Shown in pieces: positions 5,330 through 10,777 of a stretch of DNA of 10,777 nt. The stretch comes from CAZKTF01 sp964555565. GTDB lineage: Bacteria; Planctomycetota; JAJSAM01; JAKLKS01. The stretch spans positions 1 through 10,777 of the forward strand of contig CAZKTF010000117.1 in assembly GCA_964555565.1 (NCBI GenBank), read 5' to 3'. The translations under genes were made by a program, and so were the position numbers. The stretch's first letter is position 1; every line of letters starts with the position of its first letter. A model generated the notes under the pieces. It ran no database searches and was not told the DNA's origin. It worked only from the letters and a program-made list of their open reading frames with translations.

Positions 5330-6601
5330 TCAGGCGTCGAGCGCCCGCTCGGCGATGTCGGAGCGGAACTGCGCGCCCTCGAACCGGATCTCCGCCACCG
5401 CCGCGTAGGCGGCGTCCCGGGCGGCGCGGAGCGTGTCCCCCATCGCGGTCACGCCGAGGACGCGGCCGCCCGCGGTGACGACCTTCCCGTCCACCCGGGC
5501 CGTCCCCGCGTGGAAGACCTGCACGCCCGGGAGGCGCGCGGCCCGGTCGAGGCCCTCGATGGGGTCCCCCTTCCGCGGGGAGGCGGGGTATCCGGCCGCG
5601 GCCATGACGACGCAGACCGCCGGCCGGGGGTCCCACTCCATGGTGCACTCGTCGAGCCGCTCCTCCACCGTGGCGAGCATCAGGTCGAGGAGGTCGGTCC
5701 TGAGGCGCGGGAGGATCACCTGCGCCTCCGGGTCCCCGAAGCGGCAGTTGAACTCCAGGAGGCGCGGGCCGCCCCGCGTGATCATCAGGCCGGCGTAGAG
5801 CACGCCGTGGTAGGCCCTCCGCTCCCGCCCGAGCCCGTGGAGCGCCGGCACGAGGATGTCCCGCTCCACCTGCTCCATCACCCTCGGCGTCACCACGGGG
5901 GCCGGCGAGTAGGTGCCCATGCCTCCCGTGTTGGGCCCGCGGTCACCGTCCCGGAGCCGCTTGTGGTCCTGCGCCGGCTCCAGCACCGCGAGGGTGCGCC
6001 CGTCGGTCACCGCGAGGACGCTCGCCTCCTGCCCCTGGAGGCGCTCCTCGATGACGACCTTCGCGCCGGCGTCGCCGAAGCGGCGCTTCACGAGGATCTC
6101 CTCCACCGCGGCGATCGCCTCCTCGGCGTCGTCCGCCACGACCACGCCCTTCCCCGCGCAGAGCCCGTCCGCCTTCACGACGACCGGGCGGTCCACCTCC
6201 CGGCAGTAGGTCCGGGCGTCGCGGGCGTCGGTGAACACCCGGTAGGGGGCCGTCGGGAGGAGGTAGTGCGTCATGAAGGTCTTGGCGAAGACCTTGGAGC
6301 CCTCCAGCAGCGCCCCGGCGGCGGAGGGGCCGAAGACCTTGAGGCCCGCCTTCCGGAGGAGGTCGGCCACGCCCGCGCAGAGCGGGTCCTCGGGGCCCAC
6401 GACGACCAGGTCCGGCGCCTCGGCCAGCGCGAGCGCGCGCACCGCCGCGAGGTCCTTGAGATCCACCGGGAGGCAGCGGCCGATCTCCTCCATCCCGGCG
6501 TTCCCGGGTGCGAAGGCCACGGTCGGGCGGTGCGGGCTGCGGGCCAGCGAGACGCCGATGGCGTGCTCGCGCCCGCCGCTCCCGAGGACGAGGACCTTCA
6601 T
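5330..6601 (-). CDS. purD: Phosphoribosylamine--glycine ligase (GARS)
   Basis: A 423-residue cytosolic enzyme, full family length. It catalyses the second step of de novo purine synthesis: ATP-dependent joining of glycine to 5-phosphoribosylamine to give GAR. The start MKVLVLGSGGREHAI at ATG 6601 is the standard PurD N-terminus; the open frame extends 29 codons upstream without coding character. The ATP-grasp signatures are all present: VVKADGLCAGKGV (141-153), the GPNTGGMG loop (222-229), YHGVLYAGLM (264-273) and LLEFNCRFGDPEAQ (281-294), which holds the metal- and phosphate-binding residues. The C-terminal domain (about 325-423) is complete. No good Shine-Dalgarno lies close to the ATG; the nearest GGAGGGG is about 30 bases upstream. 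It stands alone, with no other pur gene in view, and diverges from the tRNA cluster. Confidence 0.97.
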   Translation of the reverse strand: MKVLVLGSGGREHAIGVSLARSPHRPTVAFAPGNAGMEEIGRCLPVDLKDLAAVRALALAEAPDLVVVGPEDPLCAGVADLLRKAGLKVFGPSAAGALLEGSKVFAKTFMTHYLLPTAPYRVFTDARDARTYCREVDRPVVVKADGLCAGKGVVVADDAEEAIAAVEEILVKRRFGDAGAKVVIEERLQGQEASVLAVTDGRTLAVLEPAQDHKRLRDGDRGPNTGGMGTYSPAPVVTPRVMEQVERDILVPALHGLGRERRAYHGVLYAGLMITRGGPRLLEFNCRFGDPEAQVILPRLRTDLLDLMLATVEERLDECTMEWDPRPAVCVVMAAAGYPASPRKGDPIEGLDRAARLPGVQVFHAGTARVDGKVVTAGGRVLGVTAMGDTLRAARDAAYAAVAEIRFEGAQFRSDIAERALDA

Positions 6602-6703
6602 GCCCGAAGCGTAGCGGAACCGCCCCGTCCCCTCCGTTAGAACTTGCCCCCGCCCCCCATGCGGCCGAGGATGCGGTGCTTCGGCCACAGCGTTCTTTGG
6701 AAG

Positions 6704-6732
6704 TTGCGGGGTCGCTCCGACGCGCCCAGAAT
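6704..6732 (+). promoter_or_regulatory. Putative promoter of the tRNA cluster
   Basis: TTGCGG (6704-6709) and CAGAAT (6727-6732, four of six -10 matches) are spaced by 17 bases, placing the transcription start near 6739, just before tRNA-Pro at 6741. Spacing and position are good and the box matches are moderate. The 139-base gap 6602-6740 also serves as the upstream region of the divergent purD gene. Confidence 0.4.
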
Positions 6733-6740
6733 GGCCCGGT

Positions 6741-6818
6741 CGGGGCGTAGCTCAGCCTGGCTAGAGCGCCTGCTTTGGGAGCAGGAGGCCGGTGGTTCAA
6801 GTCCACTCGCCCCGACCA
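6741..6818 (+). tRNA. tRNA-Pro (TGG)
   Basis: A complete cloverleaf: acceptor stem CGGGGCG pairs with CGCCCCG, then discriminator A and encoded CCA (6816-6818). The anticodon stem CCTGC/GCAGG encloses the loop TTTGGGA, with anticodon TGG at 6776-6778. The T loop is GGTTCAAGTCC. Bases GGT just upstream of the 5' end are complementary to ACC at the 3' end, so the precursor helix can extend to 10 base pairs. It is the first gene of a four-tRNA cluster. Confidence 0.97.
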
Positions 6819-6824
6819 TCCCGG

Positions 6825-6901
6825 GCGCCGGTAGCTCAGCAGGACAGAGCAGCGGGTTTCTAACCCGCCGGTCGGAGGTTCGAGTCCTCCCCGGCGCGCC
6901 A
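6825..6901 (+). tRNA. tRNA-Arg (TCT)
   Basis: Acceptor GCGCCGG pairs with CCGGCGC, then discriminator G and encoded CCA (6899-6901). The anticodon stem GCGGG/CCCGC encloses TTTCTAA, giving anticodon TCT at 6859-6861, which reads the AGA/AGG arginine codons; AGG is used here. The T arm GGAGGTTCGAGTCCTCC is perfect. Only 6 bases separate it from tRNA-Pro, so the two are surely cotranscribed. Confidence 0.97.
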
Positions 6902-6905
6902 CGGT

Positions 6906-6983
6906 GGTGGGCGTAGCTCAGTTGGTTAGAGCGGGTGGCTGTGGCCCACCAGGTCGGGGGTTCAAGTCCCCTCGCTCACCCCA
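6906..6983 (+). tRNA. tRNA-His (GTG)
   Basis: Acceptor GTGGGCG pairs with CGCTCAC. An encoded extra G (6906, position -1) lies opposite discriminator C73 (6980); this pair is the identity element of tRNA-His. CCA is encoded at 6981-6983. The anticodon stem GGTGG/CCACC encloses CTGTGGC with anticodon GTG at 6941-6943. One G-U pair occurs in the acceptor stem and one in the T stem. It starts 4 bases after tRNA-Arg. Confidence 0.97.
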
Positions 6984-7019
6984 AGCCGCCGCGCCAGGCC
7001 CCGCGCTTCGACCGCCCGT

Positions 7020-7095
7020 GCCTCCGTAGCTCAGTTGGTAGAGCAGGTGACTCTTAATCACCGGGTCCAAGGTTCAAGTCCTTGCGGAGGCACCA
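7020..7095 (+). tRNA. tRNA-Lys (CTT)
   Basis: Acceptor GCCTCCG pairs with CGGAGGC, then discriminator A and encoded CCA (7093-7095). The anticodon stem GGTGA/TCACC encloses CTCTTAA with anticodon CTT at 7053-7055, reading AAG only, the favoured lysine codon in this DNA. It is the last gene of the cluster, 36 bases after tRNA-His. Confidence 0.97.
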
Positions 7096-7147
7096 CCTGC
7101 CGCCACGCCCGTCACCGGTTCCGCCCGTGCTCGGCGCGCGAACCGCG

Positions 7148-7163
7148 GCCCCCTTCCGGGGGC
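7148..7163. terminator. Hairpin between tRNA cluster and convergent gene
   Basis: GCCCCC (7148-7153), loop TTCC, GGGGGC (7158-7163). It lies 52 bases after the last tRNA and 3 bases beyond the stop codon of the convergent gene ending at 7167, so it could terminate both. There is no T-run on either strand, hence low confidence. Confidence 0.35.
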
Positions 7164-7166
7164 GCT

Positions 7167-8165
7167 CTACTTCACCCCCACCATCCGGAAGGTGCCGTTC
7201 TGCACGTCGATGCCCGCGGAGCCGCTGGTGAAGGTGAAGGTGCCGGCGTAGGTGCCCGAGTTGGTGTCGATCTCGGTGAAGGTGAGCGTCCCGCTCCCGA
7301 AGAAGATCTGGGTGAGCCCGTCCGGGTCCCCGCTCCCGTAGTACACCGCGGTCGGGTCCAGGGCCCCGTAGGGGATGGGCGTGTCCAGGGTCGGCGCGGA
7401 GGAGAAGACGATCTCGAACTGCTCGTGCAGGCCGGGCGTGCAGCGATGGAATGCGCCTCCGGCCCGGAAGAACGGGGCGGTCTGGTACTGGGTGTTCACG
7501 GACTGCGCGGTGAACGTCGTCGTCCCGTAGGTGGCGGTGCAGGACTCGCCGGCCAGGAGGGCCCGGGTCCCGGCGTAGCAGTTCCCGCCGCCTCCGCCTC
7601 CGCCCCCGCCCCCGCCGGACCCCGCCAGGAACTTCACGACGGGCTTCGTCTTGAGGAGCGCCTTCTGGAGGAGCTTCAGGCGCAGGAAGAAGCTCTCCTC
7701 GAGGGGCGAATCCTGCAGGTACGCGAAGGCGAGGAGGAGGGCCCGGTCGGCCCTCTCCCGGCCCTTGGAGTCCGGTTCCGCATCGACCTCGAGGTCCAAG
7801 CCGTCCAGCTCGACGTCCGTCTCGCTCGCGAGGGAGTCCACGGCTTCGTCGAGCAGGAGCAGCATCTCCACGTCCCCGGGGAGCGCGCCCTCGAGGACCT
7901 TCGCGACCTTCCCCGCGAGTTTCAGCTCGTCGAGGAGGGAGGCCGTGTCCCCGGCGAGGAACTTGAGGACCTTCGCGTAGGCCGCCTTCTCCTTCTTCTG
8001 GTCCTTCGTGAGGTCCCCGGTCAGGGCGCCGTCCCGGGCCGTGACCTCGGCCTCGATGAAGTCGAGGTGGGAGGTGAACCGGGCGGCCCGCGCCGTGGGC
8101 GCCGGCGAGAGGACCGCGAGGGCGAGGACCGCCAGGGCGGCGGCGCGTCGAAGCGTGGAGAGCAT
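7167..8165 (-). CDS. Exported two-domain protein with polyglycine linker
   Basis: A 332-residue protein with no recognised family. ATG 8165 follows AAAGGAG (8178-8172), and residues 1-27 are a clear signal peptide (...SPAPTARA). Residues about 29-182 are helical and strongly charged (Lys, Glu, Asp, Leu), with acidic stretches such as DVELDGLDLEVDAE (117-130). A run of 11 glycines (184-194) then leads to a beta-rich C-terminal domain (196-332) with Thr/Ser/Gly strands (GTLTFTEI, GTYAGTFTFTSG, GTFRMVGVK) and three cysteines (196, 209, 242), an odd number. The linker suggests a tethered, exposed second domain. It follows the sigma factor gene by 89 bases on the same strand and may be its operon partner or target. 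It could be an adhesin or sensor, but nothing proves it. Confidence 0.65.
   Translation of the reverse strand: MLSTLRRAAALAVLALAVLSPAPTARAARFTSHLDFIEAEVTARDGALTGDLTKDQKKEKAAYAKVLKFLAGDTASLLDELKLAGKVAKVLEGALPGDVEMLLLLDEAVDSLASETDVELDGLDLEVDAEPDSKGRERADRALLLAFAYLQDSPLEESFFLRLKLLQKALLKTKPVVKFLAGSGGGGGGGGGGGNCYAGTRALLAGESCTATYGTTTFTAQSVNTQYQTAPFFRAGGAFHRCTPGLHEQFEIVFSSAPTLDTPIPYGALDPTAVYYGSGDPDGLTQIFFGSGTLTFTEIDTNSGTYAGTFTFTSGSAGIDVQNGTFRMVGVK
7584..7616 (-). repeat. Glycine-codon triplet tract (11 codons)
   Basis: Eleven consecutive glycine codons (GGC, GGG, GGA mixed) link the two domains of the exported protein. The mixture of third bases makes it an imperfect trinucleotide tract, but the (CCG/CCT/CCC) runs are still prone to slippage, so linker length may vary between strains. 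Confidence 0.75.
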
Positions 8166-8178
8166 GGACGGCTCCTTT

Positions 8179-8202
8179 CCGGGGGCCTTCCGGGACGCCC
8201 CC
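8179..8202 (-). promoter_or_regulatory. Stem-loop just upstream of the exported-protein RBS
   Basis: In the gap between sigma factor and exported protein, CGGGGG and CCCCCG arms enclose about 12 bases, immediately upstream of the AAAGGAG ribosome binding site. A second small dyad, GATCC/GGATC, lies about 8 bases further upstream. They may modulate expression within the operon or attenuate read-through. Confidence 0.3.
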
Positions 8203-8254
8203 GACAGGATCCAGAACCGGATCGCCGGGGGCGGCAGACAGGCCGGAAGGGCGC

Positions 8255-8833
8255 CTACCCCGGCCGCGGGCCGCCGGAGACGAGGGCGAAGGTCCTCCGG
8301 AACCGCTCGACGGCCCTCTGCCTCGCCTTGCCGACGGCCTCGTAGGCGATGCCGAGGCGCTCCGCCTGCTCCTCCAGGGCGACCCCCTCGGAACTCCACC
8401 GGACGAGGTCCCGGTCCCTCGGCAGGAGGAGGTCCATGGCCTTCGCCGCGAGCGCGATCAGCTCCCGGCGCGCCGCGAAGGAAGAGGGCCCCGTGGCGTC
8501 GGCCGCGGGCTCCCCCGCCACGGACCCGCCCTGCGTCTCGCCGCCCGCGGCGAAGCGCAGCACCTTCCCCGAGCGCCGCTTCAGCGCCCCCCAGTGGTCC
8601 CTCCGGTCCGCGATGAAGGACTCGCCGATGCGCCGGATCCAGGCGAGGAAGGACGGCTCGTCCCGCCACTGGAAGGTCCCGCCCCGCTCCAGGGCCCGCA
8701 GCACGATCCCCTGCACGAGGTCGTCCTCGGTCTCGTAGCGCAGCAGGCCCTTCGCCTCGCCGCGGACGAGGCCCGCCACGCGGGAGCGGTGCCGCTCCAG
8801 CAGGTCGCCGAGGACCGGGACGGGTCCGCTCAC
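8255..8833 (-). CDS. ECF-like RNA polymerase sigma factor
   Basis: A 192-residue sigma-70 family protein. The GTG start at 8833 shares four bases (GTGA) with the stop of the upstream receptor gene and has GGGAGG about 8 bases before it, so translation is coupled. Region 2 spans about 12-90: ETEDDLVQGIVLRAL (34-48) fits the core-binding helix, and SFLAWIRRIGESFIADRRDH (61-80) the -10 recognition helix, in the style of planctomycete ECF factors. After a Gly/Ala-rich linker, region 4 spans about 124-182: LLPRDRDLVRWSSEG, then the helix-turn-helix ALEEQAERLGIAYEAVGKAR and a basic end. The predicted role is to direct polymerase to a dedicated promoter set under control of the receptor. No anti-sigma factor gene is visible. 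In planctomycetes such sigma genes usually precede the kinase gene; here the sigma gene follows. Confidence 0.88.
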   Translation of the reverse strand: MSGPVPVLGDLLERHRSRVAGLVRGEAKGLLRYETEDDLVQGIVLRALERGGTFQWRDEPSFLAWIRRIGESFIADRRDHWGALKRRSGKVLRFAAGGETQGGSVAGEPAADATGPSSFAARRELIALAAKAMDLLLPRDRDLVRWSSEGVALEEQAERLGIAYEAVGKARQRAVERFRRTFALVSGGPRPG

Positions 8834-10777
8834 CGCGCCGCCTCCCGGAGCACGAGCCGGAACCCGGTCTCGTCCCTCGCCACCGCGGGGAACCACCCCT
8901 GCCCTCCCCAGATCTGGAACTGGTCCAGCCCCCCCCATGCCCAGCATCCCCCGGCGACCCTCCTGCTCCCCTGGGCCTTGTCGTAGAGGTCCTCGGTCCA
9001 CTCCGCCACGGAGCCCGCCATGTCGAGGACCCCGAAGGGGCTCTCGTCCCTCGGGAACCGGAGGCCCGGCTCGGGGTAGGCACGGCGGCGCGAGAAGCAG
9101 GACTTGGTCCACTTCGGACGCATCCGGTAGCCGGAGACCCAGGGCCGGCCGTCGCGCCCGCCCGCCTCGAGCCACTCCGCGAGGTTCGGGAGCCCGTAGA
9201 CTCCCCGCCCGCCGAGGGGCCGGTCCCGCGCCGTGCGCCAGGCGGCGTACTCCAGGGCGTCCTCGCAGGAGACGCCGAGGACGGGCCAGTCGGGGAGCCA
9301 GCCCTGGCCGAGGGCGAAGAGGCCGTCCGCCCCGCGCTTCCAGTGGCCGGCGACGGAATCCTGGCCGTTGCGCGGGACGAGCCGGAGAGGCCGCTCCGGG
9401 GCCGGGATCCGCGCGAGCGTCGCCGGGTCGTTCAGGAACTCGAGGTACTCGGCGCTGGTCACCTCCCGGTCGAGGATCCTCGAGTACCCGCCCTCCTCGA
9501 GTTGGAGCCTCTGGAACTCCGGCGGGGTGGTCCCCTCGGCCGCCAGGGAGATGGAGTACGAGAGGACCCTCCCGGCCGCCATCACGAAGACCATTCGCTG
9601 GTCCTCCCGCCCCGGCGCCCGGAAGACGGCGAGCCACCCGCCGGGCTCGAGGCCGACCCCATCGAGGGGAGCGGTCCCCGCAATGGACCACGGGCCGAGG
9701 AGGACCGGCGCCGCCGTCGGGCGCAGCAGGAGGCCCGGGGGGAGCACCATGTCCCTGAGGACCCCTCCCGAGAAGACCCGGGCCGGGAACCCGCCCGATT
9801 CGGCCAGCGCCCGGAGATCCCCGACCCCGGCATCGAGGGAGGCGGCGGTGAGGTCGATGCTCTTCCCGGCGCGATCGAGGACGAGGGCGTGCGACCTCGG
9901 CGGTCCGCTCCCTTCGGAGAGGCCGAAGGCCTCCTCGAAGCCGTAGAGATCCTCGAGCGCCGTCCCGTCCACGGAGACGATCCGGTCCCCCCGCTCGAGC
10001 CCGCCGCCCCCCCTCACGACCCACGCACCTCCCGGGGCGGGCCGGCCGGCCACCTCGAGGACGAGGTCCCCGGGGCGGAGGTCCCCCGCGCCCCGGGCGA
10101 CCCGGAAGGCGAAGGTCCCCGGCGGGACCGGGGGCGTCCCCCGGGGCACGGGCACGAGCCGCCGCTCCCCGCCGGGGCGGACCTCCGCCTCCTCGCGGAA
10201 GCGGAAGAGGTGCACCTCGGCGCCGGGGGCGTCGGCCCGGAAGGACACGGTCCCCTTGCCGAAGGCGGAGCGGGAGAGGGCGCCGCCGGGATCGCTCTCC
10301 GCCACGAGGGCGCGGTAGATCTCCGCCGCGTCCTTGTCCCGCGCCGTCTCCGCGTCCCTCCACTTCTCGAGGTAGAGCTGGGCCCGCAGCCCGTCCACCT
10401 CCCCGGCCGCGGGGTCCAGGCGCTCGGCGCGCCGGAGGTGATCGAGGACCTCGTGGAAGGCCGTCTCCCGGTCGTGGCGGAGCCGCCGGAGCGCCTCCTC
10501 CTTCCCGTCGAGGGCGGCGTCCGTCTCCGGCGGGATCCACCTCGACTCGAGGAGGTCCTGCGTCTCCCCCACCTCCTTCTCGAGTCCCGCCGCGGCGTCC
10601 CTCTGCTCCCGGAAGGAGCGCAGGCGCGACCGCGCCTCGGCCACCTCGTCGAGGGCCTCGCGGCGGACCCGTTCCCGCGCTTCGGCCTCCCTCGCCACGG
10701 CGGTCCACGCCAGGGCCGCCGCCCCGAGGGCCGCCGTCGCCGCCCCCGCCGCCCACGCCGGGTGGAGGCGGGCCCAG
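8830..10777 (-). CDS. Transmembrane receptor with FGE-fold domain, C-terminal part (probable Ser/Thr kinase fusion)
   Basis: The 5' end lies beyond the right edge; 648 residues are seen. Fragment residues about 7-26 are a transmembrane helix (AWAAGAATAALGAAALAWTA) preceded by WARLHP, typical of the junction after the kinase domain in planctomycete Ser/Thr kinases. In-frame GTG 10698 is therefore unlikely to be the start. Then come a charged coiled coil (27-70), a TPR-like helical stretch (about 90-165), a PEGA-like strand region (175-225), a PDZ-like segment with LERGDRIVSVDG (260-271), and an FGE/SUMF1-like fold from about 395 to the end: REVTSAEYLEFLND, PVLGVSCEDALEYAAW, SPFGVLDMAGSVAEWTED, GFRLVLRE. 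The catalytic cysteine pair of true FGE is not in place and LPTxxEW is altered to LPNLAEW, so a binding rather than catalytic role is likely. The stop overlaps the sigma factor start. I infer a membrane sensor that signals to the sigma factor. Confidence 0.8.
   Translation of the reverse strand, partial: WARLHPAWAAGAATAALGAAALAWTAVAREAEARERVRREALDEVAEARSRLRSFREQRDAAAGLEKEVGETQDLLESRWIPPETDAALDGKEEALRRLRHDRETAFHEVLDHLRRAERLDPAAGEVDGLRAQLYLEKWRDAETARDKDAAEIYRALVAESDPGGALSRSAFGKGTVSFRADAPGAEVHLFRFREEAEVRPGGERRLVPVPRGTPPVPPGTFAFRVARGAGDLRPGDLVLEVAGRPAPGGAWVVRGGGGLERGDRIVSVDGTALEDLYGFEEAFGLSEGSGPPRSHALVLDRAGKSIDLTAASLDAGVGDLRALAESGGFPARVFSGGVLRDMVLPPGLLLRPTAAPVLLGPWSIAGTAPLDGVGLEPGGWLAVFRAPGREDQRMVFVMAAGRVLSYSISLAAEGTTPPEFQRLQLEEGGYSRILDREVTSAEYLEFLNDPATLARIPAPERPLRLVPRNGQDSVAGHWKRGADGLFALGQGWLPDWPVLGVSCEDALEYAAWRTARDRPLGGRGVYGLPNLAEWLEAGGRDGRPWVSGYRMRPKWTKSCFSRRRAYPEPGLRFPRDESPFGVLDMAGSVAEWTEDLYDKAQGSRRVAGGCWAWGGLDQFQIWGGQGWFPAVARDETGFRLVLREAAR

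Noticed and set aside
5309..6640. Long plus-strand open frame antisense to purD
   Set aside because: Its translation is His/Arg/Gly-rich low complexity with no domain. It mirrors the codon structure of purD, which has every family signature on the other strand.
8166..9083. N-terminal extension of the polyglycine protein through the sigma factor region
   Set aside because: The ATG at 8165 has a good RBS and signal peptide. The extension is an antiregister shadow of the sigma factor and receptor genes.
8255..10756. Continuous 833-codon minus-strand frame joining the receptor region to the sigma factor
   Set aside because: Only its last 192 codons have domain content. The upstream part is an out-of-frame Gly/Arg/Pro shadow of the receptor gene, whose true frame stops at 8830.
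1..10777. CRISPR arrays, insertion sequences or integrase-type elements, including at the tRNA genes
   Set aside because: No regularly spaced repeats, transposase or integrase motifs are visible, and no duplicated tRNA 3' end appears as an attachment site.

Overview
The window is very GC-rich (by eye about 70% or more, with G or C in nearly every third codon position). It looks like chromosome from an uncultured Planctomycetota or a related deeply branching Gram-negative lineage. The clues are a transmembrane receptor with a formylglycine-generating-enzyme (FGE) fold, almost certainly the C-terminal half of a Ser/Thr kinase, a GTGA-coupled ECF-type sigma factor, an exported secretin-N-like (STN) protein of planctomycete style, and many Sec-exported proteins of unknown function. 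The lineage is inferred from these families; no rRNA is present.

Left part (1-3321): a 5' fragment of an exported protein gene on the minus strand (1-79) faces an outer-membrane porin-like gene (446-1783). The gap between them carries two Fur-box-like dyads of 7-1-7 form; the first is a perfect inverted repeat lying over a plausible promoter. A short c-type cytochrome lipoprotein (1792-2055) follows the porin immediately. It converges with, and overlaps, a gene for a Fur-family metalloregulator (1994-2524, minus). Upstream of fur on the same strand is an exported STN-domain protein (2569-3321), whose ribosome binding site lies inside a long hairpin. Together these suggest a metal-responsive envelope module.

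Middle (3322-6601): a 576-base stretch with little coding, holding only what looks like the 3' remnant of a decayed gene (3383-3499, minus). Then come a small secreted protein with a calcium-loop-like Asp-rich motif (3898-4245, plus), a secreted CAP/SCP-domain protein whose 3' end looks damaged (4384-5109, minus), and a complete purD for purine synthesis (5330-6601, minus). A GGGGACAGTCCCC palindrome lies between CAP and purD.

Right part: divergent from purD is a cluster of four tRNA genes (Pro-TGG, Arg-TCT, His-GTG, Lys-CTT), all with encoded CCA. Beyond it, read from the right edge on the minus strand, is a probable signalling operon. It consists of the C-terminal 648 residues of a transmembrane receptor (TM helix, coiled coil, PEGA-like and PDZ-like segments, catalytically degenerate FGE fold), an ECF-like sigma factor whose GTG start overlaps the receptor stop, and an exported two-domain protein with an 11-glycine linker. 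The receptor-sigma-exported protein trio is the best candidate here for an undescribed system; the Fur-box/porin/cytochrome module is the second.
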